From positions 1,860,001 through 1,924,000 of the forward strand of contig NZ_JAJVCN010000002.1 in assembly GCF_021390435.2 (NCBI RefSeq): DNA of 64,000 nt, given 5' to 3'. A model generated the notes under the pieces. The model was given only the letters and a program-made list of their open reading frames with translations. It was not told where the DNA came from and did no database searches. Each line of letters begins with the position of its first letter. The first letter of the stretch is position 1. Origin of the DNA: Kibdelosporangium philippinense (GTDB lineage: Bacteria > Actinomycetota > Actinomycetes > Mycobacteriales > Pseudonocardiaceae). The translations under genes were made by a program, and so were the position numbers. Positions 42,690 through 51,122 of this stretch are shown here, piece by piece.

Positions 42690-42702
42690 ACAAAGATATT
42701 CT
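42690..42702. promoter_or_regulatory. Candidate bidirectional -10 region
   Basis: The sequence AAAGATATTCT gives TATTCT on the plus strand, six bases before ATG 42709, and TATCTT on the minus strand, five bases before GTG 42687. The starts of the two divergent genes leave no room for leaders, so transcription may begin at or next to each start codon. No clear -35 boxes are seen. Confidence 0.45.
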
Positions 42703-42708
42703 CATTTC

Positions 42709-43380
42709 ATGGAGCCCAGTGGATTCCCGCGGCCGGATGAGCCGTGGGGGCAGAATCCACGACCGCCCAAATCGCCTGTTCCACCGGCCAAGCGGATCAT
42801 CCCGCCGCGCCCGCTGCAGGCGCTCATCGTGGTCGTGGGTTTCGTCGCGCTGCTGTGGGTGATCGAAGGAATCGACAGTGTCCTCGGCGGCAGGCTGGAT
42901 CTGCACGGCATCTGGCCGCGTGAGATCGACCAGTGGGACGGCATCATCTGGGCCCCGCTGCTGCACGGCGGCTGGGACCACCTGATCGCCAACTCGGTCC
43001 CGTTCCTGGTCCTCGGCCTGCTCGCGACGGCGGGCGGAGTGGGCCAGTTCATCGGCGTCACCGCGATCATCTGGTTGTTCAGCGGCGTCGGTACGTTCCT
43101 GATCGGTGCGCCAGGCATCCACATCGGCGCCTCCGGCGTCGTTTTCGGATTCCTGACGTTCGTGCTGGTCCGCGGCCTGTTCGTGCGCAGCATCCCGCAG
43201 ATCCTGATCGCCGTGGCGGTCTTCGCGGTCTACGGCTCGGTGCTGTGGGGCGTGTTGCCGAACCAGCCGGGCATCTCGTGGGAAGGCCATCTGTGCGGCG
43301 CGATCGGCGGCATCGTGGCCGCGTGGCTGGTCGGCCGGTCGCTCAAACAAGCCGCCCGGAAACCCAGTTTTCCCGGGTGA
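42709..43380 (+). CDS. Rhomboid-family intramembrane serine protease (first copy)
   Basis: 223 residues. A Pro-rich cytoplasmic N-terminus is followed by six hydrophobic helices. The catalytic Ser is in the GxSG motif (HIGASGVVFGF) and the catalytic His in WEGHLCGAIGG; His in GGWDHLIANS is the loop residue of the family. It corresponds in position to the mycobacterial rhomboid Rv1337 but is followed by a second copy. ATG 42709 has no Shine-Dalgarno site. Confidence 0.93.
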   Translation: MEPSGFPRPDEPWGQNPRPPKSPVPPAKRIIPPRPLQALIVVVGFVALLWVIEGIDSVLGGRLDLHGIWPREIDQWDGIIWAPLLHGGWDHLIANSVPFLVLGLLATAGGVGQFIGVTAIIWLFSGVGTFLIGAPGIHIGASGVVFGFLTFVLVRGLFVRSIPQILIAVAVFAVYGSVLWGVLPNQPGISWEGHLCGAIGGIVAAWLVGRSLKQAARKPSFPG

Positions 43381-43396
43381 AAGCCAGGGTTTCACC
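43376..43396 (+). terminator. Hairpin between the two rhomboid genes
   Basis: GGTGAAA (43376-43382) pairs with TTTCACC (43390-43396), with an outer CCGGG/CCGGG context. It begins within the stop codon of the first gene. There is no T-run, so it may be a weak terminator or a processing site. Confidence 0.4.
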
Positions 43397-43433
43397 TGAG
43401 CCGGGTGCCGGTGGCGCGACGTAGCCTCGAAGT

Positions 43434-44090
43434 GTGACCACTTTGCCTGCTGTGCCCGCCGCTTCCGGCCCGGTGAACCGGGTCGTGCCGCCGAACCCGA
43501 AACAGGCGGTGCTGGTGGTCCTCGGCTTCACCGCGTTGCTGTACCTGGTCGAACTGGCCGACGTGATCCTGCCGGTGGACCTGGACCGCTGGGGGATCCT
43601 CGCCCGCTCGTGGTCCGGCCTCGACGGCGTGATCTGGGCGCCGTTGCTGCACGACGGCTGGAGTCACCTGTTCAGCAACACGCTTCCGGTGGTGCTGTTC
43701 GGTTTCCTGGCCATGGCAGGCGGGCTGGGCCAATGGATCGCGGTCACCGTGACCATCTGGCTGGTCAGCGGATTGGGTGTGTGGCTGACCGCGCCATCCG
43801 GGGTGGTCACGGTCGGCGCTTCCGGCATCGCGTTCGGCTGGCTGGCGTTCCTGTTGGTGCGCGGCATCTTCAACCGCAGTCTCAAGCAGCTCGCGGTGGC
43901 CATCGTGTTGTTCCTGTACTGGGGAAGTACGCTGCTTGGCGTGCTTCCAGGTAACCCGCAGATCTCCTGGCAGGGCCATCTCTTCGGGGCGCTGGCCGGA
44001 GTGCTGACCGCATGGCTCACGGCGCGCGCCAACCGGGGCAAAGGCAAGGTCGAGCAGGCCGGGCCCGCAGTTGGGGAGCTGCCGGCTTGA
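43434..44090 (+). CDS. Rhomboid-family intramembrane serine protease (second copy)
   Basis: 218 residues from GTG 43434. It aligns with the preceding protein throughout: VIWAPLLHDGWSHLFSNTLPV, catalytic Ser in VGASGIAFGW and catalytic His in WQGHLFGALAG. Both copies therefore keep the dyad. They arose by tandem duplication and differ most in the N-terminal tails. Its stop overlaps the TTG start of murI (TTGA). Confidence 0.93.
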   Translation: MTTLPAVPAASGPVNRVVPPNPKQAVLVVLGFTALLYLVELADVILPVDLDRWGILARSWSGLDGVIWAPLLHDGWSHLFSNTLPVVLFGFLAMAGGLGQWIAVTVTIWLVSGLGVWLTAPSGVVTVGASGIAFGWLAFLLVRGIFNRSLKQLAVAIVLFLYWGSTLLGVLPGNPQISWQGHLFGALAGVLTAWLTARANRGKGKVEQAGPAVGELPA

Positions 44091-44893
44091 TCGCCGCGGA
44101 CGCGCCTATCGGGATTTTCGACTCCGGCGTCGGTGGCCTGACAGTCGCCCGCGCGATCCGCGACCAGCTGCCCGACGAGCAACTGCGCTACGTCGGCGAC
44201 ACGGAGTACGCGCCGTACGGCCCGAAACCGATCGCCGAGGTACGAGCGCACGCCCTGGCCATCATGGACGGCCTCGTGGACAGCGGCGTGAAGCTGCTGG
44301 TGATCGCTTGCAATACGGCCTCGTCGGCGTGCCTACGTGACGCGCGTGAGCGCTACTCCGTCCCGGTTGTCGAGGTTGTCCTGCCTGCGGTACGGCGTGC
44401 CGTAGCGACGACCCGAACCGGTCGGGTCGGCGTGATCGGCACGATTGGCACGATCCGCTCCGAGGCGTACCAAGACGCGTTCGCCGCAGTGAATGACGTG
44501 TCCGTGACGGCCGTGCCGTGCCCGAGGTTCGCGGAGTTCGTCGAACGCGGGGTCACGTCCGGGCGCCAGGTTTTGGGCCTCGCGCAGAGTTATCTGGAGC
44601 CGTTGCAGCGCGCGGACGTCGACACGATGATCCTCGGCTGCACGCACTATCCGTTGCTGACCGGCGTGTTGCAGATCGTCATGGGCGACGGGGTCACGCA
44701 GGTGTCGTGCGCGGAGGAGACAGCCAAGGACGTGGTCCGCGCGCTCACCGAACGGGACTTGCTGCGGGAACACACCGACGAGGAACCCAGGCACGAATTT
44801 CTGGCCACCGGTCCAGTCGCACCGTTCCACCGCCTGTCGCGCCGTTTCCTTGGGCTGGAAGTGGCCGCAGTTAGGCCGTTGGTGCGAAATTGA
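44087..44893 (+). CDS. murI: Glutamate racemase (MurI)
   Basis: 268 residues from TTG 44087. Both catalytic cysteines are visible, in VIACNTASSA and LGCTHYPLL, with the substrate motif GIFDSGVGGLTV at the N-terminus. It makes D-glutamate for peptidoglycan. It is coupled to the second rhomboid gene by a TTGA overlap. Confidence 0.96.
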   Translation: MIAADAPIGIFDSGVGGLTVARAIRDQLPDEQLRYVGDTEYAPYGPKPIAEVRAHALAIMDGLVDSGVKLLVIACNTASSACLRDARERYSVPVVEVVLPAVRRAVATTRTGRVGVIGTIGTIRSEAYQDAFAAVNDVSVTAVPCPRFAEFVERGVTSGRQVLGLAQSYLEPLQRADVDTMILGCTHYPLLTGVLQIVMGDGVTQVSCAEETAKDVVRALTERDLLREHTDEEPRHEFLATGPVAPFHRLSRRFLGLEVAAVRPLVRN

Positions 44894-44930
44894 CCCATTG
44901 TTGGCACGCCCGTATGTAACGCTATGCACC

Positions 44931-45701
44931 GTGTTGTTGACCGTGCTGGGCTGTTCGGGCAGCGTCCCCGGACCGAACTCGCCGGCCTCGGGATACCTGA
45001 TCGAGGCCGACGATTTCCTGATGTCGATGGACCTCGGCAACGGCACATTGGCCGAGCTGCATTGCTACTGCGACCCGTTCCTGCTCGGCGCGCTGTTGCT
45101 GTCGCACCTGCATCCCGACCACTGCGCGGACTTCACCGCGCTGACGGTCTTCCGGCGCTACCACCCCAAGCCATCCAAGGACCCCAGGGCGCATCGGCTG
45201 CCGGTCTACGCGCCCACCGAGGCGCCCGACAGGTTCGCCCGCGCGTACGCGCCGGACGCGGCCGAGCTGGCGACGACGGACCTGTCGGACGTCTTCGATT
45301 TCCGGATGTTGTCCGACGACACCGTCGCGATCGGCCCGTTCGAGGTGATGGCGCGGAAAGTGAACCACCCGTGTGAGGCCTACGGTTTCCGCGTCACGCA
45401 CAACGGACGCAGCCTCGTCTACACCGGCGACACCGGGCCGTGTGCGGCGCTGGACGAGCTCGCCGACGGTGCCGACGTTCTGCTGGCTGAGGCGTCGTGG
45501 ACGCATGCCGTGGACCGGCCGCCGGACCTGCATTTGTCCGGCAGGGAAGCCGGTGAGCTGGCCAGCCGGGCTGGCGTGCGGCGCCTGCTGATCACCCATG
45601 TGCCGCCGTGGACCGACCGCGAAGCCGTCCTCGCGGAGGCTCGTCAGGCGTACCAAGGCGACTCGCGGTTGGTCGAGCTCGGGGACACGTACACCGTCTG
45701 A
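44931..45701 (+). CDS. MBL-fold phosphodiesterase-like protein (Rv1339 orthologue)
   Basis: 256 residues from GTG 44931 (MLLTVLGCSGSVPGP). The metallo-beta-lactamase motif is HLHPDHCAD; further ligands are in VNHPCEAYG, YTGDTG and ITHVPPW. Its place between murI and rph is that of mycobacterial Rv1339, which has been described as an atypical class II cyclic-nucleotide phosphodiesterase. A longer frame upstream overlaps murI and is rejected. Confidence 0.9.
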   Translation: MLLTVLGCSGSVPGPNSPASGYLIEADDFLMSMDLGNGTLAELHCYCDPFLLGALLLSHLHPDHCADFTALTVFRRYHPKPSKDPRAHRLPVYAPTEAPDRFARAYAPDAAELATTDLSDVFDFRMLSDDTVAIGPFEVMARKVNHPCEAYGFRVTHNGRSLVYTGDTGPCAALDELADGADVLLAEASWTHAVDRPPDLHLSGREAGELASRAGVRRLLITHVPPWTDREAVLAEARQAYQGDSRLVELGDTYTV

Positions 45702-45724
45702 CGGCCATCTCGTAGGGTGGCCGG

Positions 45725-46501
45725 GTGGCGCGAACTGACGGCAGAAACGATGACGAGCTGAGGGAAGTCCGGATCACGCGAGGCTTCCAGAAGTGGCCGG
45801 CCGGATCGGTGATGATCGAGTTCGGCAACACCAAGGTGTTGTGCGCGGCCAGCGTCACCGAGGGCGTGCCGCGCTGGCGGATCGGCTCCGGGCTCGGCTG
45901 GGTGACCGCCGAGTACGCGATGCTCCCGTCGGCGACGAACACGCGCGGCGACCGTGAGTCGGTCAAAGGCCGTGTCGGTGGCCGGACCCACGAGATCAGC
46001 AGGCTGATCGGCCGCTCGTTGCGGGCGTGCATCGACCTGTCCGCGCTCGGCGAGAACACGATCATGATCGACTGCGACGTGATCCAAGCCGACGGCGGCA
46101 CTCGGACGGCCGCTATCACCGGCGCGTACGTCGCCTTGGCCGACGCGATCACCTGGCTCGCGGCGGCTGACCGGCTCGCCGACCCGAAGCCGCTGTCGTG
46201 CGCGATCGCCGCGGTCAGCGTGGGCGTTGTCAACGGCCGCGTCCGGCTGGACCTGCCGTACGAGGAGGACTCGATCGCCGAGGTCGACATGAACGTCGTG
46301 GCGACCGACGTCGGCACCCTCGTCGAGGTGCAGGGAACGGGTGAGGGCGCCACGTTCGCCCGCTCGACCCTTGACCAAATGCTCGACCTGGCCCTTGCGG
46401 GCACCGAGAAGCTCTGCACGCTGCAGGCCGAAGCGCTTGCCCTGCCATACCCCGGCGAGCTGCCGGAGCCTTCGCCGCGCAAGAAGAAGGCGAAGTCGTG
46501 A
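45725..46501 (+). CDS. rph: Ribonuclease PH
   Basis: 258 residues. It begins with the phosphorolytic exonuclease fold (ARTDGRNDDELREVRITRGF) and has GRTHEISRLIGRSLRA and IDCDVIQADGGTRTAAITG, the phosphate- and RNA-binding signatures of RNase PH. It trims tRNA 3' ends. GTG 45725 is the start and its stop overlaps rdgB (GTGA). Confidence 0.97.
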   Translation: MARTDGRNDDELREVRITRGFQKWPAGSVMIEFGNTKVLCAASVTEGVPRWRIGSGLGWVTAEYAMLPSATNTRGDRESVKGRVGGRTHEISRLIGRSLRACIDLSALGENTIMIDCDVIQADGGTRTAAITGAYVALADAITWLAAADRLADPKPLSCAIAAVSVGVVNGRVRLDLPYEEDSIAEVDMNVVATDVGTLVEVQGTGEGATFARSTLDQMLDLALAGTEKLCTLQAEALALPYPGELPEPSPRKKKAKS

Positions 46502-47103
46502 CGCGTCTGCTGCTCGCCACCCGCAACGGCAAGAAGCTGGTGGAGATGCGCCGGATCCTGGAATCGGCCGGTATCTCGGGCATCGAGGTGATCAGCCTCA
46601 ACGACGTCCCCGAGTACCCGGAGGCGCCGGAGACGGGTGCGACCTTCGAGGAGAACGCGCACGCCAAGGCGATCGATGCGGTCAAGGCGACCGGCCTGCC
46701 CGCGGTGGCCGACGATTCGGGCCTTGAGGTCGACGCCCTCAACGGTATGCCCGGCGTCCTGTCCGCGCGTTGGGCCGGGTCGCACGGCGACGACTTGGCG
46801 AACCTGAACCTCGTGCTCAACCAGCTCGGTGACGTGCCCGACGAGCGCAGGGGAGCGGCCTTCGTCTGCTCGCTCGCGCTGGTCGTGCCGGGCCAGGAGG
46901 ACGTCGTCGTCCGGGGCGTCTGGCCGGGCCGGATCATTCGCGAAGCCAGGGGCACCAACGGCTTCGGCTATGACCCGATCTTCGTGCCGGAGGGCGAGAC
47001 CCGGAGCTCGGCCGAACTCGAGTCGGCCGAGAAGGACCGCATCTCGCACCGTGGCCGCGCGCTGGAGCTGCTGCTCCCGCACCTGCGGGCACTGGGATCC
47101 TGA
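46498..47103 (+). CDS. rdgB: XTP/dITP diphosphatase (RdgB/HAM1)
   Basis: 201 residues from GTG 46498. Family motifs are LATRNGKKLVEM, TGATFEENAHAKA, ADDSGLEVDALNG and GTNGFGYDPIF. It removes non-canonical purine nucleotides. It is coupled to rph, as in most actinobacteria. Confidence 0.97.
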   Translation: MTRLLLATRNGKKLVEMRRILESAGISGIEVISLNDVPEYPEAPETGATFEENAHAKAIDAVKATGLPAVADDSGLEVDALNGMPGVLSARWAGSHGDDLANLNLVLNQLGDVPDERRGAAFVCSLALVVPGQEDVVVRGVWPGRIIREARGTNGFGYDPIFVPEGETRSSAELESAEKDRISHRGRALELLLPHLRALGS

Positions 47104-47110
47104 ACCTCGT

Positions 47111-47139
47111 CCGGTTGTGAAGCCAGGCTTCACAACCGG
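47111..47139. terminator. Bidirectional terminator hairpin
   Basis: CCGGTTGTGAAGCC (47111-47124) and GGCTTCACAACCGG (47126-47139) are perfectly complementary around one A. The hairpin fills the gap between the convergent rdgB and tetR stops, so it can serve both. There is no long T-run on either side. Confidence 0.75.
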
Positions 47140-47140
47140 G

Positions 47141-47683
47141 CTATTCAGCGAAAGCTGACACGAACAGCGGGAGCAGCGCGTCCTGCAGGTCGGCGTGGGA
47201 TCTTGCCGGTCCGGCCCCCGTGATCTGGTCGAACAGCAAGCCGTCGATCTGTGCCACGAGGTTGGCCGCCCGGCGCTTGTGGTCCGGCACGCTCTCCGCG
47301 AGCAGGAACTCCTCGGCCATCGTCCGGAAGTGGCCGCCGAGCCGTTCCATGGTCTCGTGCAACTGCGGCCGCCTGGTCGACTCCATCGTCAGCTCGAACC
47401 GGGCGAGCATCCGGTCACGTCCCGCGGTGGCCCAGTGCTCGATCAATCCGGCGACCCCCACGATGTCCGTCGGGTCTACCGCCGCGATCTCCGCTGTGCT
47501 CAGCTCGGCCAGCCGGTCGAGGAGGCCGGACAGCAGCGCCTCTCTGGTGCGGAAGTAGTACGACGTCGACCCTTCTGCCACGCCCGCCGCGCGATCGACG
47601 GCGCGGTGCGTAAGCCCACGCATGCCTTCGCGCGCGAGTGTCACTATCGCTGCGTCCATCAATTCAGCCCGGCGGTCGGTCAC
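47141..47683 (-). CDS. TetR-family transcriptional regulator
   Basis: 180 residues from GTG 47683. The N-terminal helix-turn-helix is LTHRAVDRAAGVAEGSTSYYFRTREALLSG; the remainder is the all-helical ligand domain. It is divergent from the flavin monooxygenase gene. Two adjacent 18-bp palindromes fill the space between the two starts, and one covers its own start codon, so it almost certainly represses both itself and the monooxygenase. Confidence 0.93.
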   Translation of the reverse strand: MTDRRAELMDAAIVTLAREGMRGLTHRAVDRAAGVAEGSTSYYFRTREALLSGLLDRLAELSTAEIAAVDPTDIVGVAGLIEHWATAGRDRMLARFELTMESTRRPQLHETMERLGGHFRTMAEEFLLAESVPDHKRRAANLVAQIDGLLFDQITGAGPARSHADLQDALLPLFVSAFAE

Positions 47684-47699
47684 TCTACAAGTGTAGAGT
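47682..47699. promoter_or_regulatory. TetR operator 1
   Basis: ACTCTACA and TGTAGAGT flank a 2-base centre in a perfect 18-bp palindrome that includes the first bases of the tetR start codon. Binding here would block tetR transcription or initiation. Confidence 0.85.
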
Positions 47700-47717
47700 C
47701 CTCTACAGATGTAGAGG
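47700..47717. promoter_or_regulatory. TetR operator 2
   Basis: CCTCTACA and TGTAGAGG flank GA in a second perfect 18-bp palindrome directly abutting operator 1. It overlaps the start of the ribosome binding site (GAGGAGGGG) of the monooxygenase gene. The arms share the core CTCTACA with operator 1. Confidence 0.85.
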
Positions 47718-47727
47718 AGGGGAAGCC

Positions 47728-48867
47728 GTGGCCAAAGCGGTGATCGCGGGTGGGGGAATCGGCGGCCTCGCGGCTGCCATCGCACTGTCCCGCGCAGGAT
47801 GGGACGTCGAGGTGTTCGAGCAGGCGCCGGAACTCAGCGAGGTCGGCGCCGGGCTGACGCTGTGGCCGAACGCGTTGCGCGCGCTCGACCACATCGGCCT
47901 CGGCGACCGGATCCGCGACATCGGGCTGTTCGCCGCGAGCGGCGGGATCATGGATCCCCGCGGCACCTGGCTGGTCCACACGGACACCTCGGAGCTGGAC
48001 CGCCGATACGGCCCGGCCGTGGCGCTGCATCGCGCCGACTTGCACACCGCTTTGGCCGAGGCTGTGCCGCCCGGGGTGCTGCGGGCAGGAACGCGGATCA
48101 CCGGCGCCCGGCTCGACGGATCCCAAGTGGTCGTCGCGCACAGCCAAGGCGAAACACCTGCTGATTTGCTGGTCGGTGCCGACGGCGTCCGAAGCGCGGT
48201 CCGCGCTCAGTTCTGGCCTGGCAATGATCCTGTCTACTTCGGCGCCACGGCATGGCGGACGGTGCTGGACCGGCCCGGGCAGCGGCTGGACGTGGCGGGC
48301 GCGTACATCGGCCGTGGCGAGGAGTTCGGAGTCGTCCCGCTGCCCAAGGACCAGGTGTACGTCTTCGCGGGCGCGGTCGCCCCGGCCGGGCAGACGAGCC
48401 AGGACGGCGAACTGGCCGAACTGCGTCGCAGGTTCGACGGGTGGGCCGACCCGATCCCGCAGCTGCTCAGCGAGGCGGCACCGGAGAAGATCCTCCGGCA
48501 CGACCTGTCGTACCTGCCCAAGCTCAAGTCCTACGTGCACGGGCCCGTGGTGCTGCTCGGCGACGCCGCACACGCGATGACCCCGAACATCGGGCAAGGT
48601 GCGTGCCAGGCACTGGAAGACGCCGTAACGCTCGGTGCCGTCGCTCGCGGCCAGAACCTCGCCGGGGCCCTGGCGCACTACGACAGTCTGCGCCTGCGCC
48701 GGACCCAGTCGGTCGCCGCGAGGTCGAGGCAAGCAGGCAGGCTCGGCATGACGACCTCGCCTGCCATGGCCGCAGTCCGCAACGCACTGATGAAACTGAC
48801 GCCTGCCTCGGTGATGTTGCGGTCTCTTAGCCAGATGTACAACTGGTCACCACCTTGTACAACGTGA
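47728..48867 (+). CDS. FAD-dependent monooxygenase
   Basis: 379 residues from GTG 47728, with GAGGAGGGG upstream. It has the FAD GxGxxG motif (VIAGGGIGGLAAAIAL), the DG motif (LLVGADGVRSAVR) and the GD motif (VVLLGDAAHAMTPNIGQGA) of class A flavin hydroxylases such as salicylate hydroxylase-like enzymes. The TetR repressor next door and the twin operators suggest it is induced by an aromatic compound or antibiotic. The substrate is unknown. Confidence 0.93.
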   Translation: MAKAVIAGGGIGGLAAAIALSRAGWDVEVFEQAPELSEVGAGLTLWPNALRALDHIGLGDRIRDIGLFAASGGIMDPRGTWLVHTDTSELDRRYGPAVALHRADLHTALAEAVPPGVLRAGTRITGARLDGSQVVVAHSQGETPADLLVGADGVRSAVRAQFWPGNDPVYFGATAWRTVLDRPGQRLDVAGAYIGRGEEFGVVPLPKDQVYVFAGAVAPAGQTSQDGELAELRRRFDGWADPIPQLLSEAAPEKILRHDLSYLPKLKSYVHGPVVLLGDAAHAMTPNIGQGACQALEDAVTLGAVARGQNLAGALAHYDSLRLRRTQSVAARSRQAGRLGMTTSPAMAAVRNALMKLTPASVMLRSLSQMYNWSPPCTT

Positions 48868-48878
48868 CTGACCTGGGG

Positions 48879-49787
48879 TTATTGCTGGATTAGCGGCGCG
48901 ATGGCCACGGCGGCCTCGCTGACCGAGTCGGCCGCGACGTCGATCGTCTGCCGCGGGGGATGCTCGGTCAGCAGGATCATCAAGTACCGCCAGGCGCCGC
49001 CTTCGCCAGCGCCGATCAGGCCGGTGCTGTGGGCGGACACCGCCGCGGCGTTGTTGGTCCACGCCTGTTTGATGGCCCACGAGGTTTTTCTGAACGCGGA
49101 GGGGATACCGAAGTACTGGAAGAAATGGTCGGACCCGTGCTCGGCCGCGTTGGCCATCGCGCGGATCATGGTCTCCCTGATTTCCTCCGGAGCCTTGGTG
49201 AGGATGTACTTGTAGATCAGGACCAAGTCATGCGCGGTGATCAGGGTGTCGCCCCACTGGCCAGGCCGTGTCCTTGGCGGTTGGGTCCCGTCGAGCTGCA
49301 ACAGCTGGCTCATCCGGCCGATGATGGCCCGGCCCCCGCCGCCTGCCACCCACAGCTCGCTGCAGATTGTGTCGTCACTGAACACGAGCATCGTGGCGAC
49401 CTGCTGGGACTTCAGCTCGTCACCGGGAGCGCGCAGCAGCGTGTCCAGCCCGACCAGCAGTTTGACCAGTGAACCGGCGTAGAACTGCCGGTCGGCGTTC
49501 TCGGAGATCGTCTCGGTGTCGGAATCGAGGTCAAGGACCACAGCGGCCGCGGTGGCGTTCGCGGACACCCCCCTGACCACCTGCTGCACGTCGATGGTGC
49601 TGACCTTCCCCCTGACCGCGGGCGGGCTGCTCGGTGGTGGCTGAGTCCATTCCGCCGGTGGTGGCCCGGTCTGCACGGGGATTTCTTCCATGAGCTCAGG
49701 GCTTCGCTGGGTGGTGGCACACCCGATGAGCCCGAGCACGGCGGCTGTCACTGTGGCAGCCGCGACCGTCCAAAGTGTCCGCGTCAT
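48879..49787 (-). CDS. Lipoprotein with SxxK serine-hydrolase (beta-lactamase-like) domain
   Basis: About 302 residues from ATG 49787. The N-terminus is a lipoprotein signal with lipobox LIGC, then a Pro-rich linker. The domain resembles class A beta-lactamase/penicillin-binding folds: SxxK in AGSLVKLLVG, then SDD in VFSDDTICSE at the SDN position; a KTG-like triad is not obvious (HSTGLIG may occupy it). The motif set is therefore partial and catalysis uncertain. It may be a cell-wall-associated hydrolase or an inactive relative. Confidence 0.75.
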   Translation of the reverse strand: MTRTLWTVAAATVTAAVLGLIGCATTQRSPELMEEIPVQTGPPPAEWTQPPPSSPPAVRGKVSTIDVQQVVRGVSANATAAAVVLDLDSDTETISENADRQFYAGSLVKLLVGLDTLLRAPGDELKSQQVATMLVFSDDTICSELWVAGGGGRAIIGRMSQLLQLDGTQPPRTRPGQWGDTLITAHDLVLIYKYILTKAPEEIRETMIRAMANAAEHGSDHFFQYFGIPSAFRKTSWAIKQAWTNNAAAVSAHSTGLIGAGEGGAWRYLMILLTEHPPRQTIDVAADSVSEAAVAIAPLIQQ

Positions 49788-49905
49788 GCCCCGGAAACGC
49801 CCAGGGAATGTCCGCAGGTTGATGGCCGTAAGGCTCAACCTTTGCGCAGGTCAGCGCGTTAACGCGGGTCGTGGCCGCAAGGTTGAGCCAGCGGAAGGAA
49901 AATTC

Positions 49906-50379
49906 CTAAACGCCCAGGTCGCGACGCAGTTTGGCCACGTGGCCAGTCGCCTTGACGTTGTAGCCTGCCTTCGAAATTTTTCCGTCGCCGTCCACGATGA
50001 ACGTGGACCGGATCACGCCCATCACGGTCCGGCCGTAGTTCTGCTTCTCGCCGAACGTCGCCCACTTGGTCATCACGGAGCGGTCCTCGTCGGACAGCAG
50101 CGGGAAGTTCAGTCCCTCCGCCTCGACGAACTTGGCCAGCTTGGCCGGGCTGTCTGGCGAGATACCGACGACGTCGAAACCGGCGTCGTTCAGCTCGGCC
50201 AGGTTGTCCCTGAAGTCGCACGCCTGCTTGGTGCAGCCCGGCGTGCCCGCGGCGGGGTAGAAGTAGACGACAACCGACCGGCCACGGTAGTCCGAAAGCG
50301 ACACCGGCTTGCCGGTGCTGTCGGGAAGGGTGAAATCGGGCGCCGGGTCGCCGACGGCCAGCCTCTTCTGCTCGCTCAT
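49906..50379 (-). CDS. bcp: Thioredoxin-dependent peroxiredoxin (Bcp/PrxQ)
   Basis: 157 residues. The peroxidatic Cys is in the TPGCTKQACDFRD motif, with the second Cys five residues later, the intramolecular pair of the Bcp/PrxQ class. It begins GDPAPDFTLPDSTGKPVSL. It reduces hydrogen peroxide and organic hydroperoxides with thioredoxin. Confidence 0.96.
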   Translation of the reverse strand: MSEQKRLAVGDPAPDFTLPDSTGKPVSLSDYRGRSVVVYFYPAAGTPGCTKQACDFRDNLAELNDAGFDVVGISPDSPAKLAKFVEAEGLNFPLLSDEDRSVMTKWATFGEKQNYGRTVMGVIRSTFIVDGDGKISKAGYNVKATGHVAKLRRDLGV

Positions 50380-50399
50380 AGCCGCAGAACCTACCCGGC

Positions 50400-50951
50400 T
50401 CAGACGGTGCCCCCGAACTCGGCGCGGTCACTGGCTGTGGCGATGTCCGGCTGGACGATGACCCGCAGATCCGTCTCCTCGACCGGCACGGCGAACGCGA
50501 AGGTCAGCCGGATGCTCTTGCCTGGCGGCACATCGATGTCGGCGCTGACGTTGCCCGCGTACCCCTGAGCCTTGTCCACCACAGGAACAACCGCGTTGCC
50601 GTCTGGGTCGGTCGCCCTCACCACGAGCTGCGTCGGCCGATACGACCTCGTGCCCTGGTTCTCCACGGCGACCTCGAACGCGGCCGCGCGCGGCGCACGT
50701 GGATACGCGGTTTCCCCCGGCACGAACGATTTCGGGGCCAGCACAGTGACCATGAGGGACTCACCAGCTGACCGGCGTTCGCCGAACTTGGCCGGCCGAT
50801 CGGCGATGGCGACAGGTGGCGCGATCATCCGGGAGGGTGCGGCGACGGGGGCGACCCCGGTCGCGGACGCGCTGCTCATGACACCCGCGTCGCACCCGGT
50901 CACCAACGCGCCGAACACGCACGCGGCGATCGCCAGGCGGACGGGTTTCAC
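50400..50951 (-). CDS. Lipoprotein with immunoglobulin-like (DUF4352-type) domain
   Basis: 183 residues from GTG 50951, preceded by AGGAACC. The signal peptide ends in the lipobox VTGC. A low-complexity Ala/Pro segment leads to a beta-sandwich-like domain (FEVAVENQGTRSYRPTQLVV, then SIRLTFAFAVP) resembling the DUF4352 extracellular domain common in actinobacterial lipoproteins. The function is unknown. A longer frame upstream lacks a signal and is rejected. Confidence 0.8.
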   Translation of the reverse strand: MKPVRLAIAACVFGALVTGCDAGVMSSASATGVAPVAAPSRMIAPPVAIADRPAKFGERRSAGESLMVTVLAPKSFVPGETAYPRAPRAAAFEVAVENQGTRSYRPTQLVVRATDPDGNAVVPVVDKAQGYAGNVSADIDVPPGKSIRLTFAFAVPVEETDLRVIVQPDIATASDRAEFGGTV

Positions 50952-51122
50952 GGTTCCTGCTTTCGGCCTGTGGGGAGAGGAGGCGTGTGACTCCCACAGA
51001 GTGGGGCCTGGCGCGCCAAATACCCACAGTGATGCGTGTGTCGAGTCGGAGCTGGTGTCGTGATGTGGCCAAGCCGTAACCGAAGAGGCACCTGGAGTGA
51101 CCGTGGCCACCCGGTGGCCTGG

